A stretch of 37,951 nucleotides of DNA, from positions 126,001-163,951 of the forward strand of contig JBBHKE010002909.1 of assembly GCA_037447655.1 (NCBI GenBank). The letters run 5' to 3'. Below, piece after piece: positions 21,318 to 32,400 of the stretch. A program made the translations under genes and the position numbers. The notes under the pieces are model-generated. The model made no database searches, had not been told where the DNA came from, and worked only from the letters and a program-made list of their open reading frames with translations. The first letter of the stretch is position 1. Each line of letters begins with the position of its first letter. The stretch is from Zygnema cylindricum. Taxonomy: Eukaryota > Streptophyta > Zygnematophyceae > Zygnematales > Zygnemataceae.

Positions 21318-24300
21318 CTAGTCAATCTTTAATTTCACACCACACTTCTCATTGCAAAAAATTAGCTTAGGGGAAGGCACAAGTTTGGTCATCATATCTG
21401 CTACCATCTCACTATCTAGTCGGTACTCTAAACTGATTATTTTATTTTCTACTTTCTCTCTAACAAAGCTGAGTCTAATGTCTATGTGTTTAGCTTTAAA
21501 ATGATGTTTAGGATTGGCAGAAATAGCGATTGCTGCTTGATTATCACAAAACTTTTCTGCACACCACTCTTAAGGTGACCAAGCTCATCAATCAAAGACT
21601 TGACCCACATCAATTATTTTACAGCCGAGCAAGAGGCCATATACTCAGCCTCCATGGTGGATTGAGCAATAACTCTTTGCTGTTTGCTACTCCAACAGCA
21701 AGCCCCATCACCCACATATAATACATATCCAGAAGTGCATCTCCTCATCGGAGCATCACCATAACTGGCATCACTCCAAGTAGTGATGTCTGTATTCTCC
21801 CCACCCAAATGCAACCATATATCCCTAGTTCCTATCAAATATCTAAGGACTCTCTTAGCTGCCTCCCAATCCTTCTTAGTGGGAGCATTTAGACTTCTAC
21901 TCAGCACTCCTACTGCTGCAGCTAAATCCGGCCGGGTACAATTCATAAAATAGATTAGATTTCCCACTACTTGCCTGTAAAGAATAGTCTGCATGAACTT
22001 CTATTCTTCAGGAAATAATTCCTCGTCTAAGACTATGACTCCTTCTTCCTCACTTCCCTTCTTAAACTCCATTGGAGTTGTACAACTATTAGCTTTATCC
22101 AATTGAAATTTTTCAAGCATGTTCCCTATTGCTTCCTTTTGAGTGAGTCTTATAATTTTCCTTTTTCGGTCTCTCTCTACTTGAATTCCCAAAATATATT
22201 TTGCTTCTCCCATATCTTTCATTTCAAATCTCCGTTTAAGATCGGTTTTCAATTAATTAATTTTTTCTATTGATTTACTTAAAACAAGCAAATCATCAAC
22301 ATAAATTGCAATAAATAAAAAACCTTCCTCATCTTCGAAAATATAGATTGAGTGATCTGAGCTGATTCGAATATATCCCAGACCGGTAAGAAACACATCA
22401 AGCTTGTTATTCCATCGTCGAGGCGCCTGTTTCAAACCATAAAGAGTTTTAATCAGCCTGCATACCTTACTCTCCTCTCCTTCCTCCACAAATCATTCGG
22501 GTTGTCGCATGAAGATCTCCTCTTCCAATTCTCCATGCAAAAAGGCTTTCTTGATGTCCATCTGATGCACTTCCATGTCTTCCGCTGCTGCTAAACTGAG
22601 AAGTATGCGGACGGAGGGAAATCTGACCACCAGGGTAAAGGTTTCCTCGTAGTCAATTCCCTCCTTTTGTGTAAGTCCCTTTGCCACTAGACGCGCCTTC
22701 TAGCGCTCGATTGTGTTATCTGGGTTCAGTTTTAATTTGAAAACCCACTTACAACCGATTTGTTTTCGGTTAGGTGGACAATCCACTAGCTCTGAAGTAT
22801 CGGCCGCCATAATTGAGGCCATCTCTTCATTGATAGCTGTCTTCCACCGATTTCTTTCTGGACAAGTCATCGCCTCTCCATAAGTTTGAGGTTCATCTTG
22901 ATGAGATAGTTTAGTTACCTTGTATTAACCTGTTTTTCTTGCAGTCTTTTGCTACTTCTCCTTCCCCCGTCAAAATCTGAAGCTAGAATAGATGGTTCTC
23001 GTGGATTCTTTCGAACAAACTCGGCTTCTCCACTATCCCTTGATTCCGAATCAATTTCCACCACGTCTTACGCTTCGGGTAGAGTTGTCACTGGAGTTTC
23101 CACAGTCGAGTCCTTTTCGGTCTGATTTGTACCTGCAAGAATGTCATCTTCTCTAAAACCTGGATAGTTAGGAAGCTCAAAGTCATCGGAATTTTCTGAC
23201 TCAAATCTGATTTTTACTGACTTTGTATATTTGAAGGATCCACAGACTTTCTTTCATCCATAACTACTAGATGTTTTACAAAGATTATATCTTCCGTTTT
23301 TAGATCATAAACTCTATATCATTTAACATCCTCATCATATCCTAATAAGTATCCCGATTTTCGTTTAGGATCTAGCTTACAATTAGAATGATCTGTATCT
23401 AGACTAAATACTTGACTGTCAAAAACCTTTAAGTGAGATATGTCTGGTTTCCGGCTTGTCCATCTCTCATAAGGTGTTTGATCTTTTATAGCTGAAGTAA
23501 GAACTCTATTTTTGAGGTAATTAGCATAGTTCATTGCTTCTGCCCAAAACCTTTTTCCTATCTTCTTATCTGACAACATACTTCTAGCACTATCACTTAG
23601 TGTTCTATTTAACCTTTCAGCTACCCCATTCTGTTCCGGGTTTTTGTGGAACTGTCTTTTGGTGTTGGACCCCATCTTCCCTCAGAAAATCCTCAAACTG
23701 GTTAGAAGTATACTCTCCACCATTGTCACTCCTTATTCTCTTGATTGGAGTTTCATGGAGTTTTTGGCTCCATGCTTTATATTGTCTAAAACAATCCTGA
23801 GCGTCGGACTTGTTTTTCAAAAAATACACTCGGGAATACCGAGACCAATCATCAGTGATAGTCATCATAAATCTCTTCCCCCCCCGGTGAGGGTACTCTA
23901 GCCGGTCCCCAAATATCTGTGTGTACTTGATCTAGAATTTATTCTCCTTTATAGGTGGCTGTTTTAGAAAAGGGTAATCAGAGTGTTTTACCTTGAGCAC
24001 ACCCACTCTTATCACTTATATTATCACTCTCACTAAACTTAATCCCTTCCACCACTCCCATCTTTTTCATCTCTCTTAACTTGTCTAGATTCACATGCCC
24101 AAGCCTCTTATGCCACATCATAATATCATGAACACCAACATAATAAAGTTTTTTCGTTTCATTACTTAAGATCAGCCTAAACATCCCATGGTTACCTTTC
24201 TCAGCATGAAATAGACATCCTCCTCAAAACTAGCAGTAAAGACTCCTTCCCTAGTGCTAGTGAAAAAACCCTTATCATCTACACAGATGTAGAGATGAGG

Positions 24301-25664
24301 TTTTTTTTCAGCTCCGGAATAAACAATACATCGGAGAATGTTACTATAGATGTCTTTCCTTCTACTAACACTTTCATATCGATCGATCCTTCAAGAGTAG
24401 TAGTGACTATCCTCTTATCCCCGTACTCTATCTCTACCGTGGAAAAATCTTTCATATCTTAGTGAACAGGTGCTTATCCTTACACATGTGCATGGAGGCA
24501 CCTGAATCCAGAAACCAGCCTCCTTCACCTTTAAATCCACCGTAAGCACATTTGTGCCTTTGTGGAATTTCGACCTCGTTTTACGCCTCCAATTCCTCAT
24601 CCAATAGGAGCTCATCGTCCTCGTCCTCGGATTTTGCCTCATGCACCTGTGTCACAAGGGCCTTTTTCTTTCCTCTCGGGGTTCCACTGGTCTGCCCCTC
24701 CTTTAACTGAAGCTCGGTTAGCTTAGTGCACTCCGCCATATAGTGCTCCGATTTCTTACAAAAATGACAAAAACCTTTAGGAGCCTTTGGTCAAAACTCG
24801 TCGGTCTGATTTTTCTGCTCCCGCCCCCCATAGTTTCCGACCAATTTTGGGGTATCCTTGTTCCTCCAATCGGTTGCAGCTCCCAAGGTTTGCCCACTTT
24901 TTGTTCCTTTTCGGATCTCAATCATGATCTCTCGAACGAGAATCATCCCAACCACTGAGTTCCATATCCACCTTGAGTCCGGCAACTCTTGCACACGGTT
25001 GACTATTTTCTCGAACTCATGGGGTAACTTCATCTGTAAACATTTAACCTTTTATTTTTCACTAAAATCTTTTCCAGCACTCTCTAGCTCCATGAAAAGT
25101 GTAGCAAGCTCATTGCAAAAATCCAACATCTTTCCCCCTTTGTATACATATTCCTTAACTTTCTGATCAGCCAACTGTTGTTGCTGAATCGTACCACTTC
25201 GGTACATCTCTATGATAGCCATCCACAGATTGGATGCCCTTTCTACGTGCAAATGAGGACATGCAAGTCCTTGAGTAAGATGGAGTAGTATGAAGTACTT
25301 TGCCGCCATATTGTTGAAGTCCCTGGTTTGAGTATCATTCTCCTTGTTCCTCGGAATAGGTGACATAATTGCTGAACCAATTGTCATTGGTGTGGTCGTC
25401 TCCTTCTTTGCTCCTTTGTCCACACCTCTCCTTCTTTTGTTTCCTCCGTTGAAGGTGAATCCTCTTTCTGGTGAATCTGCTTCCTTTAAACCCTGGAGGA
25501 ATTCCAAGACTTGATGGACGCCCCAATCGTCCACTCACTATCCCCCAAAACCTTTTTTCGCATAGAGCTCCTATCATCATACTTTCCCAGTATATGAAGC
25601 CAGTTCCATTAAATATTGGCACCCTAGAGGGTGGGCCCATAACCTGAAACTCTGAGACCTCCAT
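21318..25664 (-). pseudogene. gag-pol: Copia B gag-pol, broken
   Basis: All copia domains are present in order on the minus strand, but several frameshifts and stops break them. Gag (25664-24800, with a frameshift near 25460) is followed by an intact zinc knuckle CHFC-KKSE-HYMAEC near 24760 and a protease motif LDSGAS near 24510. The GAG-pre-integrase segment (24184-23978) keeps WHKRLGH but has Lys for the first Cys of the CxxC pair. Integrase core (TDDWSRY, RSDNGGEY, GVAERLNRT) lies at 23868-23319. Reverse transcriptase (with YVDDLLVL) is at 22687-22001 and RNase H (WSDASYGD, STMEAEYMA) at 21994-21330. The stop is at 21320-21318. Length over 4.3 kb is normal for the family. An in-frame ATG in the LTR end (25664) precedes the ATG in the primer site (25640). 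Confidence 0.92.
25630..25644 (-). other. Primer-binding site overlapping gag, copia B
   Basis: The minus strand reads GGTTATGGGCCCACC directly after the 5' LTR, identical to copies A and C. The ATG at 25640-25638 lies inside it. Confidence 0.85.
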
Positions 25665-26693
25665 AAGTCCTCAGAGTGGACAGCTTCCAAGAAGCCTTTA
25701 GGATAATCCTGACCCCTTTGTGTTTAAGCAAATATAACTGCCACCCTGGCAGACAAAAACTCTGACCAACTTCACCCCTGTGAAGACAAGACTCCCCTGA
25801 GTCGATAGCAAAAAGAATCTCTGAATTTGCTCCCTTGAGCAGTAAGTTATGGAGGGTCAAAGTTGACCTTTTGTACAGAAGCTCTCTGGGAGAGGGGGTC
25901 CTATCTTCTAATTTTTCTAAGTCCTATCTCTCTCACAGACTCTATCTACAGATGTACGGAACCAATCAGAATTGAGTTCCGTACGCAAAAGTACAGCTGC
26001 CGGTGTACTTTATGTACGGACATTGTACGACATGGCCAAAATGTCGACACATGTCAAATCCGGATTCGGTGCCATAATCTCCGGAGTTTCCACAATCCAA
26101 CGGAATTTTGCCACGCGTCATCCGATGTGGCGATGGCCATAAACCGCCGAAATCTTCCTCCGCGATCTCGGCGCTAATCCCGGCCGTCCGATTAAATTCG
26201 GCTTTAATCGTAGCCGTAATAAATACATGCGCGGTATTTGTTTCATTTACGAAACAAATGCGCGGTACTGATTTATGTCCGTACCGTAAGTCGTACATTA
26301 CATATTACTGGATCTATGTATCCCGTAATAAATTCTAGTTAAATGGTTTATCGCTTGTATACATATATAAATAATTATCAAACTATATGCTACGTAACAC
26401 TACCGCTAGATGAAATGGCTAAGGCTACCGGCTACATTGTGTTTGCCGGCCGGCAGGTACAAGGATCAAATCTTGCCGCCGGCACACACCTTTTAATTAA
26501 ATATATAATCCCTAATATAAAATTCCCGTAAACCTCAGGATAGCCAAGGTAGCCATGGCTCTAGCTTCCTCTCCAATTTCTCAGTGACTGCGACAAGTTT
26601 GAGAGTTGGAGAGAGAAGTTAGAGATAGACTGCCTCGACTTCTATATTTCTTTTCAGACCTAGAAAATACTAATAAAACCATTAGTTTCTACA
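25645..26693 (-). mobile_element. Copia B, 5' LTR
   Basis: Begins TGTAGAAACTAATGG at 26693 and ends GAGTTTCA at 25645. It holds the covarying hairpin near 26565-26620, a GTAC cluster (25953-26030) and leader hairpins at 25828-25841, 25790-25803 and 25770-25785. The last two are GACTC-AGGG-GAGTC and CTTCAC-AGGG-GTGAAG on the minus strand. Confidence 0.9.
26413..26494 (+). other. tRNA-like Pol III unit, copia B 5' LTR
   Basis: A box TGGCTAAGGC (26416-26425), B-box-like AAGGATCAAATCT (26461-26473) and TTTT (26491-26494). GCCGGC repeats flank the T-arm-like part. It is antisense to element B. Confidence 0.6.
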
Positions 26694-26800
26694 GTACCTA
26701 CATCCTATAGTAGTCGTTAGATTTAGCCTATGGCTTAGAGTAAACGATATCATATATAGGGTACAATAGTTATTTATAAGCGGACAAGAAGAGAGTTCTA
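26694..26800 (+). mobile_element. LTR fragment F, right part
   Basis: After the duplicated GTACC the interrupted LTR continues with the A-box side of its tRNA-like unit and ATATATAGGGTACA, which resembles the ATAGGGTTTGAT that follows the unit in LTRs E and B. The junction with LTR D is not clear. Confidence 0.4.
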
Positions 26801-27715
26801 ACAAATTAACAAATAACCAAAAACTGCTCTAGACCAGATTTGAACCATGGTCTGTGGTTATATTTGTAGAGGTAAACCTTAACCAATAAGGCGTTATCGA
26901 AACGATGCACGTGACGGGTTTCATAAATATATAAACATTAACGCAACAGCTAATTAACAGCAGACTAACCAAAAGGAGCAATTCATGCATGTACGCGAAT
27001 GTGAACCATGTCAAATATGTTTTGATCGGACGGCCGGCATTATAGCCGCCAGGCGAAGTGATCTTTTGACGGCATACGGAGATAGCGTCACGCGGTGCCA
27101 CGTGGCACCACATTATTTGATACTGGAGAAGATGGGAGGAGGAACCATGGCTTCCGATTTGACAGGTGTCACCTTCTAGACCTTGTCGTACAATGAACGT
27201 ACAATAAGTACATCGCCCATTGTACCTTCTTATACTTTATAGTGTTCCTATTGGACTAGGGTGTAGTAGTAGGTAGTCGTGAGTAGGCAGACCAAGACTT
27301 ATTGATATTTAGGTACCTCTGTCTAAGAGAGCATGTAACTATAAAGGTCATCTTTGACCAGCCATAACTTAATGCTCCAGAGAGAAAATTCAGTGATTCT
27401 TTTTGCTGCGGACTCAAGGGAGTCCAATCTACACAGGATTGTAGTCGGTCAGAGGTTTTTACGTGTCAGGGTGGCACTTATTCAGTGGGAAAGTCAAAGT
27501 GGGGAATATTGTCCAAAACACATATTCAAGCTTTGCATTCTGTGGTGGAACTGAGCACACACAAGGTCTTCTCTTCACAGGGGTGAAGGTGTGTTGGGGT
27601 TCTAATTGTCAAGGGATCATTCATTTGGGTTTAAATCAACTTGGAGTCGTCACTATCTAGATTAACTTCTTTTGAATCTGCGAATTCTGTGGGCAATAGA
27701 GCCCATAGAATTTCA
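26801..27715 (+). mobile_element. Copia D, 5' LTR (5' edge uncertain)
   Basis: Homologous to LTR A from about 26815 onward and ends AATTTCA at 27715. It carries a tRNA-like unit (26819-26886), a G-box, a GTAC cluster and leader hairpins GGACTC-AAGG-GAGTCC (27410-27425) and CTACA/TGTAG (27429-27444). The true 5' end is missing or fused to fragment F. Confidence 0.75.
26819..26886 (-). other. tRNA-like Pol III unit in LTR D
   Basis: On the minus strand an A-box-like TTGGTTAAGGTTT (26886-26874), the B box TGGTTCAAATC (26847-26837) and five T (26823-26819). Confidence 0.65.
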
Positions 27716-27730
27716 GGTTATGGGCCCACC
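27716..27730 (+). other. Primer-binding site overlapping gag start, copia D
   Basis: GGTTATGGGCCCACC with the first true in-frame ATG at 27720-27722. Confidence 0.85.
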
Positions 27731-28767
27731 ATCTAGGGTGCCTATGTTAGATGGAACAGACTTCACTTATTGGGAGTTTATTATGGAGGGATTGCTTTTC
27801 GAGAAGCGCTTATGGGGAATTGTTTCGGGACAAGAGAGGTGTCCCCCACCAGGCTTTGGAGGAACTCACTATGGAGAATCATCTGGGGCTGCCCAGAAAA
27901 CCAACCGGAGTTCAGATGCAAAGGTTGGTGAAGGGAAAATCATTTCCATGGAAGGGGAAAAATGGGAGAAGGGAAAAGGAACACTGATGGTGAGGGGAGC
28001 TAAGCTCTCGACTATGGTTCCACTTGTAGGGGTTACAATTAAAACTGAAGAAAGTGACATTAAAATCTGGGAGTATAAAAACACCATAGCAAAACATCTC
28101 ATACTTAGAAACGTATCTAAGTCTATAGCTATCACTCTTATAAATTTAACGAAGTCTTCAGAGATATGGGAAGCACTAAGGCAGATTTATAAGAGTGAGA
28201 CTATTCAGAGGCAACAGTTAGTAAAACAGAAAATAGAGGCCTATGTTTATAAAGGCGGTAACATGATAGAGTTTTGCAATGATATTGCTGCGTTATATGT
28301 TGAGCTTGCTAGTGCGGGGTATGTAGAATCTGAGAAGAGAAAGATCATACATTACTCATGAAACTCCCAGATGAGTACGAAAACATCATTTATCGTATGT
28401 AGGCAATGGATGGCTCCTCATGGACTTGGAGCTTTACCATGGGGATAATTCTTGTGAGGGAAACCACTTTGGAGCTTCGTAGGGGAAGTGAGAGGGTAAC
28501 TGCATTTACAGCTGGTGGTGATTGGCGGAAGCGTGATGAGAGGAACGGCGGTGACGAGCGGAAGCGTGATGAGAGGAAGAAAGACGAAGGTAAACCTTAT
28601 CGGAACTTGGTGGAAAGAGAGGGAGAGGAAAAGAAAAAGGAGCTTTGAAAAAGGATGTTTACTTCTTTTGTAGAGAACCGGGTCACTATATGGAGGAGTG
28701 TCCTTGTTTGGAAGAACTTAGAAGTTGGAATGTGAAAGAGGAGGAAGAAGGGGAAGAGGATGAATAC
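27720..28767 (+). pseudogene. gag: Copia D gag, truncated
   Basis: Starts MGPPSRVPMLDGTDFTYWEF at the ATG in the primer site and stays open to a TGA near 28361, longer than in the other copies. It continues in another frame through the MKLPDEYENI region, which has an internal stop, and then a locally duplicated Arg-Lys-Arg-Asp-Glu segment (about 28525-28590). The zinc knuckle reads YFFC-REPG-HYMEEC and has lost its first Cys. It ends in an acidic tail at 28767, fused directly to the middle of LTR C. No protease or polymerase follows. Confidence 0.85.
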
Positions 28768-29445
28768 AGGTGACGGGTTTCATAAATATATAAACATTAA
28801 CGAAACAGCTAATTAACAGCAGACTAACCAAAATGAGCAATTTCTGCATGTACGCGAATCTGAACCGTGTAAAATATGTTTTGATCGGACGGCCGACATT
28901 ATAGCCGCCACGCGTAGTGAGCTTTTGGCGACATACGGAGATATCGTCACGCGGTGCCACGTGGCGTCACATTATTTCATACCGGAGAAGATGAGAGGAG
29001 GAACCATGGCTTTTGATTTGACAGGTGTCACCTTGTAGACCTTGTCGTACAATAGTCATACAATAAGTACATCGTAAATTATACCTTTTTGTACTATATA
29101 GTGTTCCTATTGGACTAGGGTTTAGTAGTAGGTAGTCGTGAGTAAGCAGACCAAGACTTAGTAAAATTTAGGTACCTCTCTCTCTAAGAGAGCTTATAAC
29201 TATAAATGTCATCTTTGACCAGCCATAACTTACTGTTCAGGTAAATTACTGTTCAGGTGAGCAAATTCAGTGATTCTTTTTGCGTTTGACTCAGCGGAGT
29301 CTTGTCCTCACAGGGGTAAGAGTGGTCAAAATACTTTTTTGCCTGGGCGGCGCTTATTCAGCGGAAATTAGAAAAGGCAAATATTATCCTAGAGGCTTTA
29401 CATAGGCTACTCATTCTGTGGGTCAATGAAGACCACATAATTTCA
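28768..29445 (+). mobile_element. Copia C 5' LTR (middle LTR of the composite), 5'-truncated
   Basis: The sequence enters the LTR at GGTGACGGGTTTCATAAAT and lacks the first ~220 bp, including the tRNA-like unit. It ends ATTTCA at 29445, before the primer site. Hairpins GACTC-AGCG-GAGTC (29288-29301) and CTCAC-AGGG-GTAAG (29307-29320) are present but partly decayed. Confidence 0.85.
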
Positions 29446-29460
29446 GGTTATGGGCCCACC
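29446..29460 (+). other. Primer-binding site overlapping gag start, copia C
   Basis: GGTTATGGGCCCACC. An in-frame TAA only four codons before the ATG (29450-29452) makes this ATG the first possible gag start in this copy. Confidence 0.88.
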
Positions 29461-32400
29461 CTCTAGGGTGCCCATATTTGATGGATCTGACTTTCTTTAT
29501 CGAGAAATGATGATGGAGGGAGAACTATTTGAGAAGCATCTATGGGGCATAGTGTCTGGACAAATTCGATGCCTACCTCCACCTGGGTTTGGAGGGACAC
29601 GTTTTTCTGGCACCTCCGCCTCTACAGTTGGCAAAACAGCTGCCTCTATCAGCGAGGATGAAGATGAGGAAGGAGAAGAGATTGTCATGGAAGGAGAAAA
29701 GGAAGGAGTTGCAACTCAAGTGACACCATTGCCGAAGGCGATACTGGCAGCAGCACCACGAAACACGGCGACAAGGGTTCAGACCAAAAGATCAGAGTAT
29801 GAAAAGTTGAACTACAAAGACAAGGTTGCTAAGCTCTTAATTCTTAAAAGTGTACCAAAGGGCATTGCCATTCCACTTATGCATGTCAAATCTTCATCTC
29901 AGATTTGGATATCACTAGTTAACAAATATAAGAGTGGATCATTGTAGCAACAACAGTTGGCCGAAATAAGATTACAACTTATACTTATAAAATAGCAAGT
30001 ATGAATAATTATTGCAATGATTTAGGAGCATTATTTGGAGAGTAAGAGAGTGCTGGTAACTCATGGTCCGAGAGACAAAGAGTGAACACATTAATGATGA
30101 AACTACATGAAGAGTATGAGAATATCATTAACCGATTGCAAAACATGGGAGATAGCAATAAGAATTGGGATGATATAGTTGGAATGATTTAAGTGAAAGA
30201 AAGCACCATTGAGCTTAGGAGAGGGAGTCCAAGTGTTGAAGCATTGGCTGCAGGAGCTGATTGGCGGAAGCGTGATGAGGAGAGAGGGAATGATCCCTAT
30301 CGAAGCTTTGGTGGAAGAGGACAAGGAGGTGGCAGATTTGATAGACAGGGGAGAGGAACTTCTCGAGGAGGATTATGTCACTTCTGTAAGAAACCGGGAC
30401 ACTATATGGCAGATTGTGTCAAACTTGCAGATCTTCGACTGAAAGATGGTCAAGGAACCTCAAGGGATGGAGGAAAGAAAAAGGCTTTCCTGACCCAAGT
30501 TCATGATGAGGAAGTGGAAGGAAAAACTGAACCAGAAGAGGAGCTTGAGGAGCTTCTTCTTGATCCGAAATACACTGAAAAGCATGTCGACATTCCACGG
30601 AGACAAAAGTGTTCTTTCGGTGGTAAGAGGGATCAACCCGAGGATGGGTGGATCATAAACTCAGGGGCTTTAATGCATATGTGCAAAGATAAGCGGTGGT
30701 TTACTAAACTGAGAAAGATCCCAACAGTTGAGATAGAGTACGGAGATGGTAGAGTAAAGACCACAAGTCTTGTTGGAACTATTGACTTGAAGGTTCTAGT
30801 TGATGGAAAGGCCTCAATTGTAACACTCTCAAATGTTCCTAACATTCCACAGCTTAGCAAGAACCTAGTCTCAACAGCTATTCTAGATGAAAAGGAGTTT
30901 GAAACAGGAACTAGGAAAGGAATCTTCACAGCAAGCTTTGATTATGAGGTTTATTTCATAGCTGAGAAGGGCACTCAAGGAATGTTCATAATTGTTCTTT
31001 GCAATGAAAAGAGTGATCTCTACTCGTGTGCAAGTGAGATAACGCTTTGGCATAAAAAGTTGGGGCATGTGCATCTAGATAGATTAAAGAAAATGAAGAA
31101 AAAATGAATAGTGGAGGGTATTACTTTTGAGGATGATGAGACCTTTGATGATTATAGTGGATGTGCCCCAGGGAAGATTCATAGACTTCCATTTCCAAAG
31201 GCAACCACATTTAGGAGAGAGAAAGTATTAGATCTAGTTCACAGTGATGTTTGGGGACCTGCTAGGTATGCTTCACATAGGGGGAAGAGATGGATGTTAA
31301 CCATCACAGATGAATGGTCAAGATACACGAAGGTATACTTTCTCATACATAAGTCAGAGGCATTAAGATGTTTCAAAGAGTATAAAGTATGGAGTCAAAA
31401 GCTACATGAAACCTCAATAAAAGAGATAAGAAGTGATAATGGGAAAGAATACACCTCAAGGGAATTTGAAGAATATCTTAAAAAAGAAGGAATTCATCAT
31501 GAGAAAATTGTTCCTTATAATCCGGAACGAAATGGAGTAGCAGAAAGAGCGAATAGAACTTTAGATGATATGTCCAGAAATATGTTAACTGATAAGAGGA
31601 TAAGGTTGCAGTTTTGGGCGGAGTCTATGAACTATGCTAATTTCATCAAAAATAGATTGCTAACTTCAGCAAATAAGGAGGAAACTCCATATGAGAGGTG
31701 GACACGAAGAAAGCCTGATTTGTCTAGTTTGAGAGTGGTCGGAAGTCAAGTCTACAGTTTGGATTCCGATAAGACTAAATGGAAGTTAGAGGGGAGAGGG
31801 AAGCCAGGATATCTTCTAGGATATGATGAGAGCACAAAAGGATATCGAGTGTATGACTTGAAAAAGAGAGATATAATTTTGGTAAAACACATAGTGGTGT
31901 TGAATGAAGAGAAGTCCATTGATCCATTCAAATATAATAAAGAAGTCAAAATCAGATTTGAAACGGATCAATTTTTTGACTTTGACTTTGAAAATGAAGA
32001 GAAGGTAGAGGGTGAAAAAGAAAAATCTGCAGATCTACCAAAAGGAGGGGGAAAGGACAACATCCGAGGCAACGCCACAACACAAGGTGGAAACCAATGA
32101 GGAACTTCATGAGACACCAGAATGGGAAGATTTGGGAGCTGAAAATATCCATTAACGAAACCCAAGGATGCCTTCCATACCGACGTCCGATTTTGAGGGG
32201 GGAAGAAGAAGTAGTAAACGACTTCAAGAAAGACAAGTAAATAACCAACTCACAAAGATGTCTCACCCAAATGAACCTCAAACATACTTAGAGGCCATAA
32301 ACACTCTAGAAAGTAGCCGGTGGATCACAACGATAAATGAAGAAATGGCCTCTATCATGGAAGCCAATACATGGGAGTTGGTAGATTGTCCACCGGACGG

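Larger units (their letters stand above)
20257..26693 (-). mobile_element. Copia element B, complete structure
   Basis: A 6437-bp element in reverse orientation, flanked by GTACC (20252-20256 and 26694-26698). Its 3' LTR is 20257-21304 and its 5' LTR 25645-26693 (1048 and 1049 bp, visibly diverged). The polypurine tract is at 21317-21305 and the primer-binding site at 25644-25630. It inserted into LTR fragment F. Structure and TSD are intact but the coding region is broken. Confidence 0.92.
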
